Assembly: GCA_938041955.1 (NCBI GenBank)
Contig: CALISD010000021.1
Span: 61,200-125,199 of the forward strand
Length of the DNA stretch: 64,000 bases
Direction: 5' to 3'
Source: an uncultured Granulosicoccaceae bacterium
Lineage (GTDB): Bacteria > Pseudomonadota > Gammaproteobacteria > Granulosicoccales > Granulosicoccaceae
Part shown: positions 37,754 through 45,173 of the stretch, in pieces
Layout of the letters: each line of letters begins with the position of its first letter
Position numbering within the stretch: position 1 is the stretch's first letter
The notes under the pieces: generated by a model
What the model was told of the DNA's origin: nothing
What the model saw: the letters and a program-made list of their open reading frames with translations, nothing else
Databases searched by the model: none
Position numbers and translations under genes: made by a program

Positions 37754-39370
37754 ATGCAAAGCCTGATGCAACAACGCCCATTGATGATCTCAAGCATCAT
37801 CGAATTCGCCGAGCGCTGGTACCCGGACGTAGAAGTGGTCTCTCGAAGCACTGAGGGCCCAATCCATCGCTACTCCTACAAAGACATGGGGGTACGCGCA
37901 CGCAAGCTCGCTTCAAGCTTGAGCACGCTGGGTATCGCCGCAGGCGACCGGGTCGGAACATTGGCCTGGAACGGCTACCGCCACCTTGAGCTTTATTATG
38001 GCGTCTCTGGTAGCGGTGCTGTGCTGCATACAGTCAACCCGCGCCTGTTCGCAGAGCAAATGGCTTATGTCATTGACCATGCAGGCGATCAGGTTATCTT
38101 TTCTGATCTCACGTTTATCCCACTGCTTGAGGGATTGCAGGATAAGCTCACCAACATCAATCATTTTGTGATCATGACTGATCGCGAACATATGCCAGAG
38201 ACCACTTTAAAAAATGTGCATTGCTATGAAGACTTATTAGATGCCGGAACCTCAGACTACCAGTGGCCGGAGTTTGATGAAAATGCCCCGTCAAGTATGT
38301 GTTATACCTCAGGCACTACGGGTAACCCGAAAGGCGTGGTTTACTCACACCGGTCAACACTGATTCACGCGATGGCGAGCTCCGTGCCGAACGGACTAAA
38401 TATCGGAGGCCTGGATTCCATTTTACTGGTCGTACCACAGTTTCACGTTAATGCCTGGGGCGTGTCCTATGCCGCTCTGATGAACGGCTGCAAATTGGTA
38501 TTGCCCGGCCCTGCAATGGACGGTGAATCGATACATGAACTACTAGATAAGGAAAAGTGCACGTTGTCGCTTGCCGTGCCTACTATTTGGATGATGCTAA
38601 CCGGGTACCTTCGCGAAAGCGGAAAAACCCTGCCACACATGGAGCGTGTGGTGATCGGTGGTTCCGCCGTACCGGAGGCGATGATTCGCTCTTTTGAACA
38701 AGACTATGAAGTACAAGTGATCCACGCCTGGGGCATGACGGAAACCAGCCCCCTGGGTACGTTAAATTTCCTGATGCCCCACCTGCAACAGCTCGACTAC
38801 GAAGACCAGATGCCTACCAAAATCAAACAGGGTAAAGCAATCTTTGGCGTTGATATCAGAATTGTCGATGATGAAAACAAAGTCCTGCCGCACGACGGCG
38901 TAGCATTTGGCAAACTACAGGCACGCGGCCATTGGGTAACCTCCGGTTACTACGGTGAAGAGTCTGCAATAGATGCAGATGGCTGGTTTGATACCGGCGA
39001 TGTCGCTACCATAGACAAAGACGGTTACATGATGATCACCGATCGCACCAAAGATGTGATCAAATCGGGCGGTGAATGGATAAGTTCCATAGAGCTTGAA
39101 AATGTGGCTGTTGGTCACCCGTCAATTACAGAAGCCGCAGTCATCGCAATAGCCCATCCTAAGTGGGATGAAAGGCCACTGCTTATTGCCGTACGTTGCG
39201 ATGAAGTAGAAAAAGAAGAGCTTTTAACCTATATGACAAACCATATAGCAAAGTGGCAACTACCTAACGATATTCTGTTTGTCGAAGAATTACCGCATGG
39301 AGCGACTGGCAAATTAAACAAACTTAAACTTCGCGACGAATACAGCGACTATAAATTTCCAGACGCCTGA
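37754..39370 (+). CDS. Medium/long-chain acyl-CoA ligase, AlkK-like
   Basis: 538 aa. AMP-binding motif SSMCYTSGTTGNPKGVVYSHRS, then IHAWGMTETSPLGT, DGWFDTGDVATIDKDGYM, KSGGEWISSIELEN and the catalytic Lys in HGATGKLNKLKLR. The N-terminal LMISSIIEFAERWYPDVEVVSR and LELYYGVSGSGAVLHTVNPRLF resemble AlkK-type enzymes acting on medium-chain fatty acids. Chain-length choice cannot be read from sequence. It has its own upstream gap of 184 bases after ctpA. Confidence 0.88.
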   Translation: MQSLMQQRPLMISSIIEFAERWYPDVEVVSRSTEGPIHRYSYKDMGVRARKLASSLSTLGIAAGDRVGTLAWNGYRHLELYYGVSGSGAVLHTVNPRLFAEQMAYVIDHAGDQVIFSDLTFIPLLEGLQDKLTNINHFVIMTDREHMPETTLKNVHCYEDLLDAGTSDYQWPEFDENAPSSMCYTSGTTGNPKGVVYSHRSTLIHAMASSVPNGLNIGGLDSILLVVPQFHVNAWGVSYAALMNGCKLVLPGPAMDGESIHELLDKEKCTLSLAVPTIWMMLTGYLRESGKTLPHMERVVIGGSAVPEAMIRSFEQDYEVQVIHAWGMTETSPLGTLNFLMPHLQQLDYEDQMPTKIKQGKAIFGVDIRIVDDENKVLPHDGVAFGKLQARGHWVTSGYYGEESAIDADGWFDTGDVATIDKDGYMMITDRTKDVIKSGGEWISSIELENVAVGHPSITEAAVIAIAHPKWDERPLLIAVRCDEVEKEELLTYMTNHIAKWQLPNDILFVEELPHGATGKLNKLKLRDEYSDYKFPDA

Positions 39371-39429
39371 CATAACCAAAACCAGTCAATAGCAACTTCA
39401 CTAGTCTCTGCCACCGGAAGCCCTCCCGA

Positions 39430-40074
39430 ATGCTTGATCTTTTGTACAACCAGCAATATGCATTATTTGTCCTGATAATTATAACGCTGGTTATTTCTTT
39501 GACGTTCCACGAGTACGGACATGCGGCTGCGGCGAAATTACTGGGAGACGATACCGCCCAGCGTATGGGCAGATTAAATATCAACCCATTGGCACATCTT
39601 GACGCTATGGGACTGGCAATGGTGGTGTTAATCGGTTTCGGTTACGCAAAGCCAGTGCCGACCAATCCAAATAACTTTAAATCGAGCTGGGGCATCCCAT
39701 TGGTAGCACTAGCAGGCCCCGCAATGAATCTATTGCTGGCCTTCATAACCATTAACGTCTATATCGCAGGACTGAAATCCGGAAATACGTGGTTCACTCA
39801 ACAAGGCCCGGAAACTTTTTTTATCTATCTAGCATCTATCAACTTACTGCTCATGCTGTTTAACCTGATTCCACTTGGGCCGCTTGATGGACACTATATC
39901 CTCGGCTACCTGCTACCACGTCAGTTATCTGAAACCTACCTGGACTATAACCGTCGTTACGGGCACTTCTTGTTTCTAGGGCTCATACTACTCAGCCTGG
40001 TAGGAATTCCGATCTTCAGTAAACTCATGTCAACAGCCAATAGTATCCTGCCCAAGCTGGTGGTCATCAGCTAA
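39430..40074 (+). CDS. Site-2-protease-type membrane metalloprotease (M50)
   Basis: 214 aa with four or more membrane segments. The zinc motif is TFHEYGHAAAAKLLGD (HEYGH) in the second segment, and the second active-site part is NLIPLGPLDGHYIL with the liganding Asp. Also seen are MGRLNINPLAHLD and VALAGPAMNLLLA. These compact M50B proteins lack PDZ domains and cleave within the membrane; substrates are unknown. Confidence 0.88.
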   Translation: MLDLLYNQQYALFVLIIITLVISLTFHEYGHAAAAKLLGDDTAQRMGRLNINPLAHLDAMGLAMVVLIGFGYAKPVPTNPNNFKSSWGIPLVALAGPAMNLLLAFITINVYIAGLKSGNTWFTQQGPETFFIYLASINLLLMLFNLIPLGPLDGHYILGYLLPRQLSETYLDYNRRYGHFLFLGLILLSLVGIPIFSKLMSTANSILPKLVVIS

Positions 40075-40093
40075 CGGTTAAGCCGTGACTGTT

Positions 40094-40681
40094 TTAATAC
40101 GGTTTCTGGCTTACATAATTGCCTGGCGGGTCATAGTTACACACCCAGATCTGTTCTTTCCCGGGGCAACTCGCTGCAGCACAGCCAACCACCTGCGAGT
40201 CGCGCCATACCAACTGTGTGTAGTTGTCACAGTCTTTGTTCAAGGCACATTCATTAGTCGTGTAGTCATAGTCGATACCCTGTCGCGCCCAACTCAATAC
40301 GATCTGGCGCTCATCAATAGCGGCAGTTTCAGTTCGACCATCGCCGAAACGTACAGCATCAACCCGCTGTAGGTTTTCACCAATACCGTTTTTATGCAGA
40401 GGCAATCCAATTGCCCCTCTTCTACGTACTGAACAGCCGGCATCACCGGATAAATAGTTTGCCCAATCTGACGCCAGTGATTCCAGGTTTGTTGACCATC
40501 TCAAGGGCGGTACACCCAAACGCTGACGAATAGCATTGTGGCTACTGAGAATATTGTCTTTATCAATCGCAACATTCGTCTCTGTGACCGCCACCTGTTG
40601 TAACCCTGGTGAAATTGGAGACGTGAGTGTTGACTGAGCGCAAGATGTAACGGCAGTCATTGCAACTGCCGTTATTAGCAA
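40094..40681 (-). CDS. CAP-domain (SCP/PR-1) exported protein, probably a lipoprotein
   Basis: 195 aa from TTG at 40681. A short hydrophobic start leads to VTSC-AQ, a plausible lipobox. The CAP domain follows: HNAIRQRLGVPPLRWSTNLESLASDWANYL, GIGENLQR, NYTQLVWRDSQVVGCAAASC and WVCNYDPPGNYVSQKPY. Bacterial CAP proteins are secreted; activity is mostly unknown. From TTG the signal lacks basic residues. The frame extends upstream to ATT AAA AAT, which would give a normal MKNVLTELLITAVAM start, so a rare ATT start is possible. Next gene upstream is a YegP-type protein. Confidence 0.82.
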   Translation of the reverse strand: MLITAVAMTAVTSCAQSTLTSPISPGLQQVAVTETNVAIDKDNILSSHNAIRQRLGVPPLRWSTNLESLASDWANYLSGDAGCSVRRRGAIGLPLHKNGIGENLQRVDAVRFGDGRTETAAIDERQIVLSWARQGIDYDYTTNECALNKDCDNYTQLVWRDSQVVGCAAASCPGKEQIWVCNYDPPGNYVSQKPY

Positions 40682-40722
40682 TTCAGTTAATACATTTTTA
40701 ATTATTGTTACTCAACGTAGGT

Positions 40723-41055
40723 TTAACCAAGTTGCTCTTCAACACTGCAACCCGGTGCCTGAGATTTAACATGGTTTATCGCATCTGTCCGATCTTGCAC
40801 ACTTGGATACATCGCACTGGTGGCAACAACTTGTCCATTTGCAGACTTAACGTTAAAAAAGTACATGCCATTGGCAGACTCTTTCAAAACATATCTTTTA
40901 TCTTCCGTGCAGTTTTTCTTTACCGAATTAATGCCCTTTGAGGCACTGTCTTTAGCTTTGTAGTTTTCACTCCTGAGAACCATTTTTCCTTCGTCGTTAA
41001 CAAACGAAAAGCTGAATGGTTCTGCTGCACTACTCTTTTTCAATAAAGCCTTCAT
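40723..41055 (-). CDS. YegP family protein (two DUF1508 repeats)
   Basis: 110 aa. Two tandem beta-rich repeats: FSFVNDEGKMVLRSENY with GINSVKKN, and YFFNVKSANGQVVATSAMY with AINHVKSQAPG, the DUF1508 pattern. AGGAG lies eight bases before the ATG. Function is unknown. It precedes the CAP gene by 41 bases on the same strand. Confidence 0.88.
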   Translation of the reverse strand: MKALLKKSSAAEPFSFSFVNDEGKMVLRSENYKAKDSASKGINSVKKNCTEDKRYVLKESANGMYFFNVKSANGQVVATSAMYPSVQDRTDAINHVKSQAPGCSVEEQLG

Positions 41056-41172
41056 TATCTATTCTCCTAGTTCAGAACAACGAAGCATCAGTCTAGCATT
41101 GAAAAAATCACTTTATGCCGGGTGTAACGATGTTTTGTAGTTGGCGAATATCACCTATAACCGAACCGGTGT

Positions 41173-42051
41173 TCAAGCCGCCTCGTTAAGGTTTTTTTCA
41201 GCCTCCCCGCTATATACCAAACTCAACGTATCCTGTTTATTTAATGAGGTTTTTTCGGCTTGGATTTGGTCTAAAGCAAAGCCAATTAACTCTATTCCGC
41301 AATGGGTTGAAATATCGCACCATGCTTTACCGAAATTTACATTGAGGTTTGCATACGTTTCCTTTATTCCTGAATTTATTGATAATTGATCATAAAGCTG
41401 CCCCTGCAACCTATCTATTATTGAATTCACACTGCTTTCAGGAGTGTCGGTTAGCACGATAACAAATCGATCCGCCTCGTATCTTGCCACTACATCCGTG
41501 TCTCTTACAGAACTTTGCATCACTGCAGCCATGATGGAAAGCAACTTATCTCCAGCCTGAAACCCGTAAACTGTGTTGTAATGGTTGAAATTAGAAACAT
41601 TCACCACCAAAACAACCAGTGGCGTGTTGTAGCGCTTATACCGAGCTACCTCGGTCTCCAGCCTGCTCTCAATATAATAACGATTATACATACCTGTCAA
41701 AGGATCCATAACCGACCTGCCATCTACCGATCCAGTGTCATTAGACTTAGAAATAACACTCGCGATAATGTTATTCACTATGTTCAAACAACAAACAAGT
41801 AATAACACCAAAGAAAAAGCAAAAAAATAAATACTGCTGGAAACCTCTTGCGTCAACATACGCAGACTATAAAAACCACATAGAACAGAAGAAAGTGCGG
41901 CCAACAAAACGCCGAAGTACACCATCTTGCGAGTTCCTGCAATTCCTGCACTATATCTAAATAGATAGATCAATTGCTTTGCGGCAACAAATATAAGAAA
42001 CAAACTACAAATTAATAGAAACGTGTTGATGTAATCTACCACCATGACCAC
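41173..42051 (-). CDS. Membrane GGDEF-domain protein with degenerate active site, probable c-di-GMP receptor or dead cyclase
   Basis: 292 aa. Three membrane segments (about 7-30, 44-62, 74-100) precede a GGDEF domain that begins DPLTGMYNRYYIESRL. The signature is EADRF (192-196) in place of GGDEF, and the first metal region is NVSNFNHYN in place of the usual DxDxFKxxND. Both changes should abolish cyclase activity. The inhibitory RxxD site survives as RDTD (183-186), exactly five residues upstream. The GTG start is seven bases from the stop of the HtrA-like gene, so translation is probably coupled to it. Confidence 0.85.
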   Translation of the reverse strand: MVMVVDYINTFLLICSLFLIFVAAKQLIYLFRYSAGIAGTRKMVYFGVLLAALSSVLCGFYSLRMLTQEVSSSIYFFAFSLVLLLVCCLNIVNNIIASVISKSNDTGSVDGRSVMDPLTGMYNRYYIESRLETEVARYKRYNTPLVVLVVNVSNFNHYNTVYGFQAGDKLLSIMAAVMQSSVRDTDVVARYEADRFVIVLTDTPESSVNSIIDRLQGQLYDQLSINSGIKETYANLNVNFGKAWCDISTHCGIELIGFALDQIQAEKTSLNKQDTLSLVYSGEAEKNLNEAA

Positions 42052-42057
42052 ATACTG

Positions 42058-43230
42058 TTACTCAACCATCTCAGTTATTTTTGTCTCGTTTTGCTCCGAG
42101 TCTTGCAACTTAAGCCATTCATAGCGATCTACAGTGTCAACCGGGACATTGGCAAATTGATTATCTCGCAAAATAAGGAGATGTACTTTGTCACCAGGTT
42201 TATGCTCGGTCCAAATCTTTGCGTACATGTCTTTTAATGAAGTCACTTGATTCTGATTAACGGCGACTATTCTGTCACCAGCTTTGATTCCTGAGTTTGC
42301 GGCAGGTGCATCTTCGTACACTGCACCCACCTTGATACCGACTTTAGTGTCTTTGGTTTCGAACCCTAACCAGGGCTTCACCGAAGATTGGCTACGGCCA
42401 TGAGAAAGGAGTTCACCCATCACTACTTTAAGTGCATTGATTGGAATAAAGATGTTACCTGGTACACGCACTTTCGGATCGATATCGATATCGATTGATA
42501 CTAACGCACCAATCCCCAATAGCTTTGCGTTTTCAGATACCAGAGCAGCACCACTAAAATCTGTGCTCGGCGGGTAGGTGTGAATGGCATCAGCCAACAT
42601 GTACTCCCAGCCACCAGTGAATGGCTTGACTTTACCAACAGTCACCGACAACGCGCCTTGCTCACCGGAGCTTGGCAAAATCAAGGCCTTCTGCTGGTCT
42701 TTTATTTCAGAGGAGTCGCCGAGCTCGAGTGCGAGTGTAGAGCGGAAGTTTTTCGTGCGCAGCAGGCCTATACCGAGACTATCGTCATAAGCCACGATCT
42801 CTGCCTCATCTGTAATGCCATTCGCGAAAGTCACTTTAACCGTTTCTGCCTCTGCAACAATATAGCCGGCAGTGGCAATAAGACCGTTGGAATCAAGAAC
42901 CACACCTGTTCCTTTACGATCAACACCAAACGTAGACAAAGTGCGTGCACCGTCTCGAGCCTTTGCCTCCACCACGACCACCGAGTGCATGATTCTTTGC
43001 ACCGGATCAGTTACTTCCGGCAATGCCTTACCCAATCCGGGCTCAGCTAAAGCGTCGATTGATTCTGCTGCTTCAGTTTTTGACTCTGATTCAACGATTG
43101 CAGATTCAGTGGGGTAGGAATCAAACGGTGACAGCAACGGATCAGCAGAAACCGCACTAACGCAACAAAGCATTGCGGCAATGATGTAGAGCACATATCG
43201 CTGAACGCGATCGAAAGAAACCAAAGACAT
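42058..43230 (-). CDS. HtrA/DegP-like protein with PDZ domain, catalytic His and Asp missing (pseudoprotease)
   Basis: 390 aa from ATG 43230, which has AGGGA seven bases upstream; a frame to 43269 adds 13 residues. A signal peptide ends CVSAVSA. The S1C fold is clear (KGTGVVLDSNGLIATAGYIV; AEIVAYDDSLGIGLLRTK), but the catalytic His is Tyr123 (TAGYIV for TNxHVV), the Asp is Gly153 (LGIGLL for DLAVL), and the Ser motif GNSGG is DFSGA with Ser226 kept. A PDZ domain follows (about 286-375: KPWLGFETKD, NSGIKAGDRIVAVNQNQV). It probably binds rather than cuts. Coupled to the degenerate GGDEF gene. Confidence 0.85.
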   Translation of the reverse strand: MSLVSFDRVQRYVLYIIAAMLCCVSAVSADPLLSPFDSYPTESAIVESESKTEAAESIDALAEPGLGKALPEVTDPVQRIMHSVVVVEAKARDGARTLSTFGVDRKGTGVVLDSNGLIATAGYIVAEAETVKVTFANGITDEAEIVAYDDSLGIGLLRTKNFRSTLALELGDSSEIKDQQKALILPSSGEQGALSVTVGKVKPFTGGWEYMLADAIHTYPPSTDFSGAALVSENAKLLGIGALVSIDIDIDPKVRVPGNIFIPINALKVVMGELLSHGRSQSSVKPWLGFETKDTKVGIKVGAVYEDAPAANSGIKAGDRIVAVNQNQVTSLKDMYAKIWTEHKPGDKVHLLILRDNQFANVPVDTVDRYEWLKLQDSEQNETKITEMVE

Positions 43231-43346
43231 AATCGAATCCCTGTATGTTGCCGCAGTGGCAGGTATCAAACTGGAGTAGCACCCTGTATGCCACTTAGAC
43301 TGAACCTGTTACTCAGCTACATTCGCGCCGACCGAATAAACAAGAG

Positions 43347-43380
43347 ATAAAAAAAAAGGGCCGCTAAAAAGCGGCCCTTT
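43347..43380 (-). terminator. Rho-independent terminator of the triplet-repeat protein gene
   Basis: On the minus strand AAAGGGCCGCT and AGCGGCCCTTT form a perfect 11-bp stem around TTTT, followed by a run of nine T. It lies 22 bases after the stop at 43403 and separates that gene from the HtrA-like gene. A smaller hairpin (ATTGCTAA/TTAGCAAT) lies between the stop and this stem. Confidence 0.92.
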
Positions 43381-43402
43381 CGGCATTGCTAAAAATTAGC
43401 AA

Positions 43403-44794
43403 TTAGCCTTTGATACCCAACTTGTTAAGAGTATCCATAGTCAAACCACCAGTAGGTAAACCGCGAGCTCGTTGAAAACGCTCGATAGCAACCATAGTCT
43501 GACGACCTAGAACACCGTCAATAGGACCAGGAGTATAACCAGCTGATGCCAATGAACGCTGTACGTCCTGGATCATGCTAGTGCTCATGTTGGTTTCACA
43601 CAGAACAGATCTCCACTCCAGACGATCGCTTGTTACCTGAACGCGACGACTTACCGTATCGGTAACCGCAGGGATCGCAGTACGCATTTCTTTCGCATCT
43701 TCCAGAAGACGTCTAACACGCTTAGTCTCGTACTTTGCAGGGATCTCTACACGCTTAACAGAGGCAGGAGTCTTAACCACTTTACGTGAAACGCTTGCCA
43801 TCTTTGCAGGAGTTTCCTGCAAGCAAATAACGTTACCTGTCAATTTACCAAAATCACCACGAGCACCCTTTGGCTGCCATGTATGGCTACCACCGGACTG
43901 CATAACACGCTTAGTGACGTTCTTGAATTGAGCAGGAACTGCAACACGAGATTCTGACGCATCAGCAACAAGCTTACGAACACGGATTGTTTCGTAACGC
44001 GCTGGCTCTTCCATTACTTTGGTAGATGCCGGAGCTTTCAGTACACGCTTAGTGAGTGTTTTGTAAACAGCAGGGATTTCCACCAGACACATGATGTCGC
44101 CAGTACCGTGATCGATTTTCTCAACCGCGCCACGACCAGCTTTCCATACAGTTTTAGCGTCTTCAACCTTTACACGCTCTTGCATAGTTTCGAAAACTGC
44201 AGGTACTTCAACCAGCTTACGCGATGCAGGTGCAACCATGACACGCTGTTCAGCCCACTCATACTTAGCAGGAGTCAGTTTGATTTCTTCTGAAGCTTCA
44301 GAAACCATAATGCGCTCAGTAACCGTGTTGTAGCTAGGCGCTGAGAAATGCTCTGCGAAACATGATCCAGGTCGTGCAGCGTCAATGTTGGCACCGCTTG
44401 CACGAGCCATAGCAACAAGCGCTGAATCAGCACCAACTGAACTACCGGCTGAACCCATTACCCATGAACTGGCTGCTGGAGACACTTCATATGTTTGAGT
44501 ATCGGTACCGAATGTCGCAGGGATCACGCGAAGCTCTGTTCCAGCTTCACTTACCAGTACGCGTTCTTCAACTGTTTCGTACTTGGCAGGAATGATTTTG
44601 ACTCGCTCACTAGCTTCTTTAACAATGATGGTTGAGCTCTCAGTGCGGTACTGAGCAGGAATTACGACCTTAGCGTAACACTCACCTGGCTTCGCGTTAG
44701 GCAAGACATTAGTCATGTCTTCCATTGCGATACCCACGCTTGCAGTGCTAGCAAAGGCACCCAAAACAGCATACTTAAATAAGTTCTTCTTCAT
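43403..44794 (-). CDS. Exported protein with four Cys-to-Trp triplet repeats and a C-terminal peptidoglycan-binding domain
   Basis: 463 aa. Signal peptide at the N-terminus (MKKNLFKYAVLGAFASTASVGIA). Residues 39-399 are twelve copies of a 25-30 residue unit built around IPAxYETxxxRVxVxxAS. They group in four triplets, each opening with a Cys (39, 145, 236, 324) and closing with a Trp 70-72 residues later (111, 217, 306, 394); a fifth Cys is at 399. The end (about 404-463: MIQDVQRSLASAGYTPGPIDGVLG, AIERFQRARGLP) is a PG_binding_1 domain, so the protein should attach to the cell wall. The unit matches no fold I can name. A strong terminator follows the gene, and a 379-base gap precedes it. Confidence 0.82.
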   Translation of the reverse strand: MKKNLFKYAVLGAFASTASVGIAMEDMTNVLPNAKPGECYAKVVIPAQYRTESSTIIVKEASERVKIIPAKYETVEERVLVSEAGTELRVIPATFGTDTQTYEVSPAASSWVMGSAGSSVGADSALVAMARASGANIDAARPGSCFAEHFSAPSYNTVTERIMVSEASEEIKLTPAKYEWAEQRVMVAPASRKLVEVPAVFETMQERVKVEDAKTVWKAGRGAVEKIDHGTGDIMCLVEIPAVYKTLTKRVLKAPASTKVMEEPARYETIRVRKLVADASESRVAVPAQFKNVTKRVMQSGGSHTWQPKGARGDFGKLTGNVICLQETPAKMASVSRKVVKTPASVKRVEIPAKYETKRVRRLLEDAKEMRTAIPAVTDTVSRRVQVTSDRLEWRSVLCETNMSTSMIQDVQRSLASAGYTPGPIDGVLGRQTMVAIERFQRARGLPTGGLTMDTLNKLGIKG

Positions 44795-45173
44795 TTATAA
44801 ATTTCCGATTTGTAGATTTTCAACTTGCCAGTAATATTGTCAGTACTTGGGTACCGCTCACTGACGTCCCAGTGTTACAGGTGTCTTTAGACTGGCACCG
44901 GAACATGAACATGCAACGGTTGTGCTTATTAGTGACCGACTCTTTAAAACCTTGAAACAAGAGTGCACGCATAGCCAAGAAAAAAGTATTTATCCCGCCA
45001 AAACAATCACTTACATATGTAAAACAATGTATGCAAATAAGTTGTAACTTATTGCTTATGCAAAAAATTGGTCATGGACAAAAATCTGACACCACATATA
45101 TCAACAGATTCCTTTGTTCATCAATAATCAACAGGCAAGTTACTCGCCAAACACCTACCAAAGACGTATCCGT
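44795..45173. other. Divergent AT-rich control region between the triplet-repeat gene and the DUF4403 gene
   Basis: About 380 bases with no credible gene. It must hold the start signals of both flanking genes. It contains a perfect inverted repeat AATAAGTT-GT-AACTTATT at 45036-45053, inside a longer AT-rich stretch with repeated TATGCAAA-like words, which looks like a regulator site or an intrinsically bent segment. A frame in the last 60 bases could extend the DUF4403 protein upstream to TTG 45114, but lacks a ribosome site. Confidence 0.4.
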
